From contig JBGTDM010000087.1 of assembly GCA_041748315.1 (NCBI GenBank), positions 1-64,000 of the forward strand: a stretch of 64,000 bases of DNA. Direction: 5' to 3'. Below the pieces are notes generated by a model that saw only the letters and a program-made list of their open reading frames with translations, was not told where the DNA came from and did no database searches. The number at the start of each line of letters is the position of its first letter. Within the stretch, counting starts at the first letter, position 1. The stretch comes from CALMEE01 sp041748315. GTDB taxonomy: Bacteria > Planctomycetota > Planctomycetia > Pirellulales > Pirellulaceae. A program made the position numbers and the translations under genes. Of this stretch, positions 37,975 to 46,421 are shown piece by piece.

Positions 37975-38371
37975 GTTGGAGTTCACGCTTTAGCGTGCTT
38001 GTCGCGTATAATCAAACATTGCATGAAGAAAGATGCGCGCAGGCAGCCTAAAGGCTGAACTCCAACGTCGGTACGCAAGCGTTGGAGTTCACGCTTTAGC
38101 GTGTTTTTCGCCTACAATCAAACATTGCATGAAGAAAGCCGCGCGCAGGCAGCCTAAAGGCTGAACTCCAACTTCTGGACGCATTCGTTGGAGTTCACGC
38201 TTTAGCGTGTTTTTCACCTACAATCAAACATTGCATGAAGAAAGCCCCGCGCAGGCAGCCTAAAGGCTGAACTCCAACTTCTGGACGCATTCGTTGGAGT
38301 TCACGCTTTAGCGCGTTTTTACTGCGAACACAAAAAGGTGCGCGCAAGCAGCCTGAAGGCTGAACTCCAAC
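37975..38371. repeat. REPIN array, four copies, exact 106-base period
   Basis: Copies A 37975-38066, B 38081-38172 and C 38187-38278 (92 bases each) and D 38293-38371 (79 bases) are separated by exactly 14 bases and begin every 106 bases. Each starts GTTGGAGTTCACGC with hairpin CACGC-TTTA-GCGTG (GCGCG in D) and ends with hairpin CAGCC-T(A/G)AA-GGCTG followed by AACTCCAAC. D has a different interior (ACTGCGAACACAAA). A partial unit precedes A at about 37961. The gap back to the adhesin start, 37839-37960, shows nothing else. Confidence 0.92.
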
Positions 38372-38417
38372 GGCGAATTCCAACAAACGATTCAACACAA
38401 TTTCCGGGAGCGGCTGG

Positions 38418-39038
38418 ATGACGAAATCGAGCATGTATCGCTGGCGGCGAATGTCGGCAGAACAACGTGCCGAGGTGTTACAATGTCGTCAACAGCATCA
38501 GGTCCCCTGGCACAGCCCGCCACATTACACGAGCGAAACAAATCTCTACTTGATCACGGCCGCTTGTTACGAGCATCGTCCCGTCATCGGTCATTCGATA
38601 GTGCGAATGACCGCGTTCGAGCATTGGCTGTTGGGAACCGCCAACGGTTCATGTACCAACGTGTATTGTTGGACGGTGTTGCCCAATCATTATCATCTGC
38701 TCGTTGAAACCACTGAAGTAAAGAATCTTTTGCTGCAATTGGGCCGTTTGCACGGGCGAACATCGTTCCAATGGAATGGTGAGGAAAGCTGCCGCAGACG
38801 CAAGGTTTGGTGCAATGCGGCAGAAACCGGAATGAAGTCCGAGCGGCACTATTGGGCCAGTTTCGTTTATGTCCTGCACAATGCGGTAAAACATGGTTAT
38901 GTTTCCAAGTGGCAGGACTGGCCGTTTTGCAATGCGCGAGCGTTTTTAGAGAACGAAGGAATCGATAGGGCTCGCCATTTATGGCAGGAGTATCCGATCA
39001 ACGACTACGGCACTGATTGGGACCCAGCCGATATGTGA
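38418..39038 (+). CDS. REP-associated tyrosine transposase (IS200-like, Y1/HUH)
   Basis: 206 residues. The HUH motif is HYHLLVETTE (residues 91 onward), preceded by YCWTVLPN. The candidate nucleophile Tyr is residue 151, in YVLHNAVKHGYV, followed by WPFCNARAF as in RAYTs. The front part (NLYLITAACYEHRPVIG) also fits the family. GGGAG lies upstream of ATG 38418. No inverted terminal repeats or second ORF (TnpB) are present, which fits a domesticated RAYT rather than a live IS200/605. It is flanked by four REPINs on each side, the expected substrate. It would nick single-stranded REP hairpins. Confidence 0.9.
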   Translation: MTKSSMYRWRRMSAEQRAEVLQCRQQHQVPWHSPPHYTSETNLYLITAACYEHRPVIGHSIVRMTAFEHWLLGTANGSCTNVYCWTVLPNHYHLLVETTEVKNLLLQLGRLHGRTSFQWNGEESCRRRKVWCNAAETGMKSERHYWASFVYVLHNAVKHGYVSKWQDWPFCNARAFLENEGIDRARHLWQEYPINDYGTDWDPADM

Positions 39039-39066
39039 AGTGGAAATTTGAATTCACGATGGAGTG

Positions 39067-39443
39067 GTTGGAGTGCACGCTTTAGCGGGTTATTACTGCG
39101 AACACAAACAGTGGCGCGCAGGCAGCCTGAAGGCTGAACTCCAACTTCGTACGCAAGCGTTGGAGTTCACGCTTTAGCGTGTTTTTCGCCAACAATCGAA
39201 CATTGCATAAAGAAAGGCGCGCAGGCAGCCTGAAGGCTGAACTCCAACTTCGTACGCAAGCGTTGGAGTTCACGCTTTAGCGTGTTTTTCGCATACAATC
39301 AAACATTGCATAAAGAAAGGCGCGCAAGCAGCCTGAAGGCTGAACTCCAGCTTCGTACGCAAGCGTTGGAGTTCACGCTTTAGCGTGTTTTTACTGCGAA
39401 CACAAACAGTGGCGCGCAGGCAGCCTAAAGGCTGAACTCCAAC
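39067..39443. repeat. REPIN array, four copies, right side
   Basis: Copies E 39067-39145 (79 bases), F 39159-39248 (90), G 39262-39350 (89) and H 39365-39443 (79). Starts are spaced 92, 103 and 103 bases. E and H carry the ACTGCGAACACAAACA interior of copy D; F and G carry the AATCNAACATTGCATAAAG interior of A-C. E has CACGC-TTTA-GCGGG in its left hairpin. The right hairpin is CAGCCTGAAGGCTG in E-G and CAGCCTAAAGGCTG in H. H supplies the stop codon of the kinase gene. Confidence 0.92.
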
Positions 39444-42400
39444 TCGTCGAGCAACGCCTGGAACTCGGCACGAGATCGAAGTTCGTCAAGTTCTGACGAC
39501 TGTTCAAGATAGTGACGCCATTTGGGTGATTCAAAGTAGCCCAATTCAACTGCGGTTTGCAGACTGGATATGGCACGTTGAGAGAAATCACCGATGGACG
39601 ATTCGCGATCCTGGCCATCGGCGGTTGACCTGGTTCGTAAAGCTTGAGCGATCAATGCAAAACACCGTCCCTGCTGCATCCAAAGACTGCCACGCTGGCC
39701 AAGTTGGTCTACCACGAGTTCCAACAGTTCTTCCGCTTTCTCCAATCGATCTCCCAAAGCCAATGCGGCAGCCAATCGAAGCCGATGCAAGGGACTGGGT
39801 TCCGGAAATGCCGATTCCACGACAAACTGCCAAGCGGCGATCGATTCATCGACCCTCGCCAAATTCTCCAACGCGTTCGCCAAATTGGTATACGTTTGCG
39901 AAATCGCGTGTCTTAATTGCGGGTTGTTGGCATGTTCTTCGCGCAATGAAACCGACAATTCCAATGCCTGTTCAGAATGTTCGAGAACCAATTCCCAAGT
40001 TTCCAGCTCGACAGCAAACGCCGCCAGATTGACTTCACAGTTAACCATACCCATACGTGCGTTGAACGATCCAGGATTTCGGTCCAAAACCGATTCAAAT
40101 AATTGCTGGGCGGAAGTAACTCGTGCTCGTGCTGCCAAGAAGTCTTTAGCATGATTTCCCAGCGCAGCCCCATAGTTAAGTTTAGCCAAGCCAGCGTCGA
40201 TTAGATTATTGACGGAAGCTGGGTTTAACTCGACTAATTGATCGCATGCTTGCTCGTTCAGACGGAAATTCTCGAGCGCTTCTTCGATCTCACCCAATTC
40301 TAGGCAGGCCACTGCTAAAGCGCCTCGCATAATTGCGGGATCCCTGACATGAGCCTCGACGGCCGGAAACACGTTGGCCAAATCATCGGCAATCGCAGTG
40401 GCCTCGTCCAGGGTTTCCCGGGCGCCTTCAAAATTCCGGCCCATCATTGCCAGCAACGAACGGTTGTACAAAAACTTTAATAGTGTGTGATTATCAGCGG
40501 GCGTCGTATTCGGTCGGCTGGCAAATTCCCTCAATCCCACAACGACTTCATCCGAAAGCGCAATTGCCTCGGCCAGGTTTCCCGTGGCTCGCCGGGCATT
40601 CGCGAGATTGCCTTTGCTGATTAACAATTCGCGTTTTAAATCTTCGTTTTCCTGATTTGTGGCTAGCAATTGTTCGCGCAGGCCAACGACCATTTCATAA
40701 AGTTCTTGCGATTCATCCGGCTGACGCATCTCACGCAGCATGGTACCTTTCTGTTGCCAGAGGTTGGCCAACTGATTGAGAACCTCGAAGTGTAATGGCT
40801 GGTTCGCAAACAAGATTTGCTGACCTTCGATTGCGCCGTTTAAAGTCGACATCGCTTCGTTTGGGTTGCCAAGCACCATATGCTGTGACGCAATTCTCGC
40901 GAGCGATCCATTCAAGAGCAGTAACCGCGTCAATTCTTCGGGTGTTTGAGCAAGCAATTGACGAAGCAACTGTTCGGATTGCATGAAATTCTCCAGTGCC
41001 GCATCGGGTTGACCCAGATCCGCATGAATTTCACCAAGCCGAAAATGGGCTCGTTCGATTTCCGACAACAACGCCTCGTCATCCTCACTTTGCGCTAAGA
41101 AACCAACATAATAGTGAAGCGCGGATTGGAGTAGCTCGTGGCGCAACGAGGTCAACCCAGGAATATTTAGCATGCGGTTGTTGGCGACTTGGGTAAAATA
41201 ATCATCGACCGTCTGCTTGGCGGCAAGGAATCGCTCATCCGATTGATGTTGCGCCACCATTGTCGCTTTGTTGGCCAACCTGGCTTCGGACAATGCTTTC
41301 GAAGTCGAGGTCCAGCCCAAGTACGACGTGATCAAACTGATTGCCAAAAAAAGCAAAGCCGCCGATCCAACCAAACTCAATAACGGATTGCGTTTCGACC
41401 ACCGGAGTACGCGCTGCCAGCGCGGAACAGGACGGGCTAGTACTGGCTTTTCATCCAGAAACCGCTGTAAGTCCATGTGTAAGTCATACGCGGAGTCATA
41501 GCGATCTGCCGACGATTTCTCCAGGCACTTGAGGCAAATTGATTCCAAGTCCCGGGAGACCGATTTTCGGATCGCCCGGGGAGGAACGGGAATCTGTTGA
41601 CGCACCATATCCAATGTCTCAAGGGGGGAGTCCGCTGAAAAAGGTGGTCGGTTGGTCAACATGTAATACAAGATGGCGCCTAATCCATAGACGTCCGCAC
41701 GGCCGTCAATTCCATCGAACTTGCCGGTCGCCTGTTCGGGAGCCATGAAACCAGGTGTGCCAACGATCAACTCACTTGTTGAAGTTTCCAAGTTTTGGTC
41801 AAGGCGCAACGCCAAACCAAAATCAGTGATCCAAGGTTTGTCACCCGACATCAGAATATTGTTGGGTTTCAGGTCTCGGTGCAGCACATGTCGGCTATGG
41901 GCATGTTGGATGGCTTCCGCCAACGTGGAGATGAGCTGTGCCGTCGCGGTCGCGTTCATGGGACCATGACGTCTAAGCCACTCACCCAAGTTAACGCCCT
42001 TGATCAATTCAGATGCGATATAGCAAATTGGGCCGTCTTCGCCGGCCTCCAGGACACCCACGATATTCGGGTGACTCAGCGCGGCCGCCGCGCGACCTTC
42101 TCTCAAAAATCGGCGGCGTTGATCGAGTGACAAAATGGCTTCTGGTCGAGGAACTTTCAGGGCGACAACCCGATCGAGGCGATCGTCATAGGCAGTAAAC
42201 ACCATGCCAAAACCACCCTGGCCGACGCCGGATCGGACTTGGAAACGACCGATTCGCAAACCACGAAATGAGTCCAATTCTGCTTCGTCGTGAGTCACCT
42301 CAGACGCATTCGCAAAACCGTAGGTCACGGAATCCCCGGCAGCGTCATCGGTGTCTTCATTGGCTGGGAACAAAGCACGAGAATCGCCATACGTATCCGT

Positions 42401-42787
42401 CGCAACTGCACGCGGCGTCTCCAGGTTGACTTCAGAATCGTCCAGTCGTTCAACGGATCGATCGTCGAATTTCACGGGAAATCCCTCGGCGTTGCGCGGC
42501 TCTGGGGTCCCTTGGGTGGGCTGTGATATTTCTGCGACACGGCTTCGTCGCATTTTTTCCAAGATGTTTAGCAACCCTTTTAGCGAAGCGAGTTGGACAT
42601 TCTCGTTAATATCTTTCGTGATTTCAGCGTCGCCTGAACGATCCGCTGGGTCGATTGCACCGATGCGGAAACTGGAATCGTCCTGAGCCAGAATTTCTTT
42701 ATGAGTCTCAACCAGTTGGTTTTCAAGGCTCGGATCAGGCACTTCGTTTTTTGATTTAGACCGCGAAAGGTCCTTGTTTTGTCCCAT
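39425..42787 (-). CDS. Ser/Thr protein kinase with membrane segment and TPR repeats
   Basis: 1120 residues. A Ser/Asp-rich N-terminus (about 1-180) precedes a Hanks-type kinase domain (about 180-440): GVGQGGFG loop, VALKVP lysine, HRDLKPNNIL catalytic loop, DFG as TDFGLAL, then GTPGFMAPEQA. A membrane segment follows (NPLLSLVGSAALLFLAISLI, about 465-490), and about 600 residues of TPR-like helices (FRLGEIHADLGQPDAALENF, ANLWQQKGTMLREMRQ). Kinase in the cytoplasm with an exported TPR sensor is the common planctomycete design. The sigma factor gene ends 113 bases upstream on the same strand. The last seven codons (ELEFSL and the stop) are encoded by REPIN copy H, so the native C-terminus may have been replaced. 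ATG 42787 is chosen; TTG 42799 is in frame. Confidence 0.9.
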   Translation of the reverse strand: MGQNKDLSRSKSKNEVPDPSLENQLVETHKEILAQDDSSFRIGAIDPADRSGDAEITKDINENVQLASLKGLLNILEKMRRSRVAEISQPTQGTPEPRNAEGFPVKFDDRSVERLDDSEVNLETPRAVATDTYGDSRALFPANEDTDDAAGDSVTYGFANASEVTHDEAELDSFRGLRIGRFQVRSGVGQGGFGMVFTAYDDRLDRVVALKVPRPEAILSLDQRRRFLREGRAAAALSHPNIVGVLEAGEDGPICYIASELIKGVNLGEWLRRHGPMNATATAQLISTLAEAIQHAHSRHVLHRDLKPNNILMSGDKPWITDFGLALRLDQNLETSTSELIVGTPGFMAPEQATGKFDGIDGRADVYGLGAILYYMLTNRPPFSADSPLETLDMVRQQIPVPPRAIRKSVSRDLESICLKCLEKSSADRYDSAYDLHMDLQRFLDEKPVLARPVPRWQRVLRWSKRNPLLSLVGSAALLFLAISLITSYLGWTSTSKALSEARLANKATMVAQHQSDERFLAAKQTVDDYFTQVANNRMLNIPGLTSLRHELLQSALHYYVGFLAQSEDDEALLSEIERAHFRLGEIHADLGQPDAALENFMQSEQLLRQLLAQTPEELTRLLLLNGSLARIASQHMVLGNPNEAMSTLNGAIEGQQILFANQPLHFEVLNQLANLWQQKGTMLREMRQPDESQELYEMVVGLREQLLATNQENEDLKRELLISKGNLANARRATGNLAEAIALSDEVVVGLREFASRPNTTPADNHTLLKFLYNRSLLAMMGRNFEGARETLDEATAIADDLANVFPAVEAHVRDPAIMRGALAVACLELGEIEEALENFRLNEQACDQLVELNPASVNNLIDAGLAKLNYGAALGNHAKDFLAARARVTSAQQLFESVLDRNPGSFNARMGMVNCEVNLAAFAVELETWELVLEHSEQALELSVSLREEHANNPQLRHAISQTYTNLANALENLARVDESIAAWQFVVESAFPEPSPLHRLRLAAALALGDRLEKAEELLELVVDQLGQRGSLWMQQGRCFALIAQALRTRSTADGQDRESSIGDFSQRAISSLQTAVELGYFESPKWRHYLEQSSELDELRSRAEFQALLDELEFSL

Positions 42788-42900
42788 AGTACTTTGCAAC
42801 CCAAGCTATGATGCGTAACCCTTTGATACCACATGCCATCTTGCCCATATCCCACCTTGGCGAGATTTCGGCATGAAACCGGACAACAAAAACACTTTTA

Positions 42901-43569
42901 TTATTTCAGCTGATTCCAGGATATCGAATCCATTTCAGGATACTTGGTATTTAGAACCTCCTTAAGCCGCAGTAATGCACGCGACCAGAGTTTTCGTGCA
43001 GCATCCTCGCCGGTGCCAAAAAATTCACCAATTTCACCGAAACTCATTTCCTGCCAGTTTCGCATCTCGATGACTTTTTGGTAATTCGGTGGCAAATCTG
43101 AAAGTGCATTTTGGACCATTCGGAACTGCTCATGTTGTGAAGACAACGTCGCCGGCGTCTCCATTGGATCGACTAACGATATTTTTGGACCCGAGGACCC
43201 TTCGATTGGAATCTCGGCATTCGTTTGTCGTCGAGCCGTCCCTTTAAACCGTCGACGGGCATCGATCAGGTCATGTCGCAGAATCTGTCGCACCCAACCT
43301 TGCAATGCATCGATTGATTTCCCCTGAAATTCGGCAAATTTTCGGTGAGCAACGATCAACGCGCTTTGCACCAGGTCGGAAGCCCCGAATTTTGCTTGCA
43401 GATCACGATCAACTTCTTGGTTGGCGATCAAAAGCAGGTAGGTGCGGAGACTTTCGACCACGTTGGCAACTGCCTCGGCATCTCCAGCGATGGCACGTTG
43501 CAACAATTCCTCGAAATCACTACCTCGCTGGCGCGGAATGTCATCATTCGACTTGGCTTCGTCTGGCAT
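42901..43569 (-). CDS. ECF-like RNA polymerase sigma factor (planctomycete kinase-linked type)
   Basis: 222 residues. Region 2 spans FEELLQRAIAGDAEAV through FGASDLVQSALIVAHRKFAE and ALQGWVRQILRHDLIDARR. Region 4 is a helix-turn-helix, LPPNYQKVIEMRNWQEMSFG then GEFFGTGEDAARKLWSRAL. There is no anti-sigma factor gene beside it. A Ser/Thr kinase gene follows instead, 113 bases downstream, as in ECF groups thought to be controlled by phosphorylation. Target genes are not visible. ATG 43569; upstream is a gap of 470 bases. Confidence 0.88.
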   Translation of the reverse strand: MPDEAKSNDDIPRQRGSDFEELLQRAIAGDAEAVANVVESLRTYLLLIANQEVDRDLQAKFGASDLVQSALIVAHRKFAEFQGKSIDALQGWVRQILRHDLIDARRRFKGTARRQTNAEIPIEGSSGPKISLVDPMETPATLSSQHEQFRMVQNALSDLPPNYQKVIEMRNWQEMSFGEIGEFFGTGEDAARKLWSRALLRLKEVLNTKYPEMDSISWNQLK

Positions 43570-44039
43570 AAGTCAGGTTCTGGGGCGGAATGAAACGCGA
43601 ACGGCAAATGGCCAAAGGAAACGAGAAAAGACCAATATACCATTATGATGGCCAAATGTGTTTAAATCATTGCCGATTAAGGCCGATCCACTTCGATCTT
43701 TGGGGATTTGCCCCTTTTGAGAATGCTTCTTCACAGATGGTACGGCCGCGCGGCTTTATGGAGCGTGAAATGACTTCTTTCGCAACGCAGCCTCTCAGAA
43801 TTTACCCCAAATGGTGGCTGATGCTCTTTGATTGATGCTTGATTATTGTCTCAGGCAAGCCCATGACCACGTGTTCGGTTGTATGGGGCACGGGCATCGC
43901 CGATTTTAACACGTTCATTGAATTACCAGCACCGAGCAAGAGTCCAGCATCGCGGAGTTTGGGGGGATGGCAAGGCGGGATCGTGGAAGCACCGCCGCCG
44001 CAGACGTTGTTACGAACGCGGCTCGGTTTGTCGAATGAT
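43570..44039. other. Intergenic region of about 470 bases
   Basis: It separates the sigma factor start from the AAA+ gene stop (both minus). Two overlapping ORFs on opposite strands (43839-44078 plus, 43802-44053 minus) have a Gly/Pro-rich look (GGGASTIPPCHPPKL on the minus strand). I could not link either to a family, so they are not annotated as genes. No terminator or REP unit was seen. Confidence 0.35.
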
Positions 44040-45428
44040 TTAGCCGTGAGCAAAGTAATTTTGAACGGCCAAGTCTAAAGTTTGTTGATTGACCGTCAAT
44101 GGCTTTTCATGGAATTCGCAGAAGTCGCGGATTTGTTTGAGCAAGTCATCGACATGACTGAATCTCATTTTGCGGTCAATGTCCAAATATGCCGTTTTGA
44201 CCAGATAGTCCACCCATTCATCTTCAACATTAAAGCCAAACGACCGTGCGCGCGTTTTGAAGAGCTCGCTGAACTGTTCGGGAGTTGGGTCACCGATAAG
44301 GACTTTGTACGGGATGCGACGCAGGAATGCCTCATCGACAATATTTCTGGGACTGAGGTTAGTGGCGAAAATCAACAACTGATCGAACGGGACTTGAACC
44401 TGTCGCCCTGATGGGAGGCAAATGTAATCGTATCGCGACTCCATCGGTACAATCCAGCGATTGAGCAGTCCAACAGGGCTGATTCGTTGGCGACCGAAGT
44501 CATCAACCACCAGACAACCACAGTTGCTTTTGAGGTGAAATGGAGCCTCGACAATCCCGGTCACTGGATTGTTTGTCGCTTCCAGATGGCTAAGTGCCAA
44601 TTCACCGCCCACGGTGATAACTGGACGACGGATGCGAACCCACCGCTCATCGATTCCACGTTCTTCCAGGAGACCGGTGGATTGTGGCAACGGACATGGT
44701 TCGTGAACCATTGGGTCGAACAGGCGGATGATCTCTCCGCCGACAACCAGAGTACGCGGAATCCAGATGTACGGGCTAAGTGCCCTCACCAAACGCTTGG
44801 CAATGCTTGATTTTCCGTTTCCGGGAGGACCATAAAGAAACAGGCTTGAGCCACTGCTCAATGCCTGTCCAACTTGGCTAATGATCATTGGGTTGACTGT
44901 CAAGTCACTCAAGGCCTGGCGGACCTGGTCGTAAGTGGGCCGCAGGTTTTGGAGCGACTGAATCTTCACCGCTTGTTGATAGTCGGCCAAACTCACGGGG
45001 GATGAGCCACAAAACGTGCATTGTTTCATGCTCTCACGAGCCTGATCGATCCCCTTTGCGGTCAACTCATATTGATAGTCTCCTCCCATCGATGAACCTC
45101 GATAGCCAATCAGAAGTTGATTGCGCAACGAGAGCAGCAGCGGCTCGACAATCAGAAACGAAAGCTTGATTTGGTTGGCGATTCCGCGACCCGTATGCGT
45201 CCCACGAATATAGAGGAACCGAAGTATGATTCGGAAGACATCCATTTCCTCAAGCGAGGCCGCCTCGAGTGTTTGAGGTTGCACTGGAATGAACTCATCA
45301 GGCTTGTCGAACGATTGAACCGAGGCCCGTTTGGTTTCACCCGGTGCCGATTGATTGGGGACGGACAGGTTGCCTGGAACCGAGATTGTCGAGAATTCGG
45401 AGGCGTTGTTTGAATCAATTGTTTCCAT
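44040..45428 (-). CDS. AAA+ ATPase with N-terminal winged-helix and CxxC element
   Basis: 462 residues. The ATPase core has Walker A GPPGNGKS (about residue 205), Walker B as CLVVDDFGRQR, and sensor 1 as LIFATNLSPR, the last followed by DEAFLRRIPYK (Arg finger region). The 150 residues before it contain a helical, winged-helix-like segment (FRIILRFLYIRGTHTGRGIA) and a CTFCGSS pair of cysteines that could bind zinc. The protein resembles planctomycete ATPases found beside Flp-pilus or secretion genes, but no such genes are in this window. ATG 45428. The divergent gene is the NatA-like ATPase. Substrate unknown. Confidence 0.72.
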   Translation of the reverse strand: METIDSNNASEFSTISVPGNLSVPNQSAPGETKRASVQSFDKPDEFIPVQPQTLEAASLEEMDVFRIILRFLYIRGTHTGRGIANQIKLSFLIVEPLLLSLRNQLLIGYRGSSMGGDYQYELTAKGIDQARESMKQCTFCGSSPVSLADYQQAVKIQSLQNLRPTYDQVRQALSDLTVNPMIISQVGQALSSGSSLFLYGPPGNGKSSIAKRLVRALSPYIWIPRTLVVGGEIIRLFDPMVHEPCPLPQSTGLLEERGIDERWVRIRRPVITVGGELALSHLEATNNPVTGIVEAPFHLKSNCGCLVVDDFGRQRISPVGLLNRWIVPMESRYDYICLPSGRQVQVPFDQLLIFATNLSPRNIVDEAFLRRIPYKVLIGDPTPEQFSELFKTRARSFGFNVEDEWVDYLVKTAYLDIDRKMRFSHVDDLLKQIRDFCEFHEKPLTVNQQTLDLAVQNYFAHG

Positions 45429-45650
45429 GTGTAACTCGTAAAACTGACATGACTGTCACAAGCTAATCGTGATTGCTGCGGGTGCCTGTTAGTTGTGAAT
45501 TCGACCGATCGCAGAGATTTCTTCAACCTAACCATGGTTGATGGAATCACGCCGCTGATTCATCAATAAAACTGGCCTCTTCGGAATAATTAGAAGGCAT
45601 TTCGTCAACTGTGGGCTATGCTCCATAGAGCGCAATCGAGGGAATACCAA

Positions 45651-46418
45651 ATGATTCATGCACGCCAATTGAAAAAGTCGTATAGCGATCCGTTGGTGGG
45701 AGAATTTATGGCTGTCGATTCGATAAGTTTCGACGCGCTCCCCGGACAGATTTTCGGACTGTTGGGTCCCAATGGTGCAGGCAAAACGACCGTCTTGCGC
45801 ATTCTAAGTACATTGTTGAAACCAAGTTCCGGAACGGTAACAGTCAATGGTTTTGACGTCGTTAAGCAAGCTGAACAGGTTCGTTATCAGCTGGGTTTTG
45901 TTTCCAATAATACCGCGATTTATGATCGAATGACCGGTTGGGAAATGGTAAGACATTTTGGGCGGCTCTACGGAATGACCGAGTCGACACTCGATCAACG
46001 GATGGAAACGTTATTCAAGCGATTTCACATGGAGCGATTACGTAACTTGTTGGGCGCAAAAATGTCCACCGGGATGAAACAAAAAGTCTCAATCGCTCGG
46101 GCGCTAATTCACGATCCCCCCGTGCTGATCTTCGATGAGGCAACGTCGGGACTGGATATTTTGGCAGCGCGCGAAGTCCTTGATACGGTTCAATTATTAC
46201 GTGATCAGGGGAAATGCATCGTGTTCTCCTCACACATTATGAGCGAGGTCAAACGGATCTGTGACCGAGTCGCAATCATGCACCGTGGGCAGATTCTTGA
46301 CTGCGGTACGATCGATGAATTGATTGTCAGCCACAAGCAACATGACTTGGAAGAATTGTTTTTCCAACTAGTCTCGGCGAGCGAACAAATGGAAACACCA
46401 ACCTCAACCGAATGTTGA
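45651..46418 (+). CDS. NatA-type ABC transporter ATP-binding protein
   Basis: 255 residues. Walker A is GPNGAGKTT, Walker B is VLIFDEAT, and the H-loop follows in FSSHIMSEVKRI. The ABC signature is MSTGMKQK, as in NatA and drug-export ATPases, in place of the commoner LSGGQ. NatA energises Na+ or other export with the NatB permease. I chose ATG 45651 (GAGGGA upstream); the frame is open to 45618. The permease-protease gene begins three bases after the stop, so the two form one operon. Confidence 0.9.
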   Translation: MIHARQLKKSYSDPLVGEFMAVDSISFDALPGQIFGLLGPNGAGKTTVLRILSTLLKPSSGTVTVNGFDVVKQAEQVRYQLGFVSNNTAIYDRMTGWEMVRHFGRLYGMTESTLDQRMETLFKRFHMERLRNLLGAKMSTGMKQKVSIARALIHDPPVLIFDEATSGLDILAAREVLDTVQLLRDQGKCIVFSSHIMSEVKRICDRVAIMHRGQILDCGTIDELIVSHKQHDLEELFFQLVSASEQMETPTSTEC

Positions 46419-46421
46419 TCG

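Larger units (their letters stand above)
37975..39443. mobile_element. RAYT gene flanked by two arrays of REPIN repeats
   Basis: This island contains four REPINs (37975-38371), the transposase gene (38418-39038) and four more REPINs (39067-39443). All eight have the same layout, a left REP and an opposed right REP sharing GTTGGAGTT ends. The region separates the PEP-CTERM adhesin from the kinase gene. RAYTs are known to be single-copy, domesticated IS200/IS605 relatives that act on REP sequences; that this enzyme acts on these repeats is inferred from position. Confidence 0.8.

Noticed and set aside
38418..39038. A complete, mobile IS200/IS605 insertion sequence
   Set aside because: No TnpB gene and no left/right IS ends are seen; REPINs surround the gene and the protein has RAYT-type features.
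43802..44078. Small Gly/Pro-rich ORFs in the gap before the sigma factor
   Set aside because: They overlap on opposite strands and I could not tie either to a family; the stretch may be repeat-derived.
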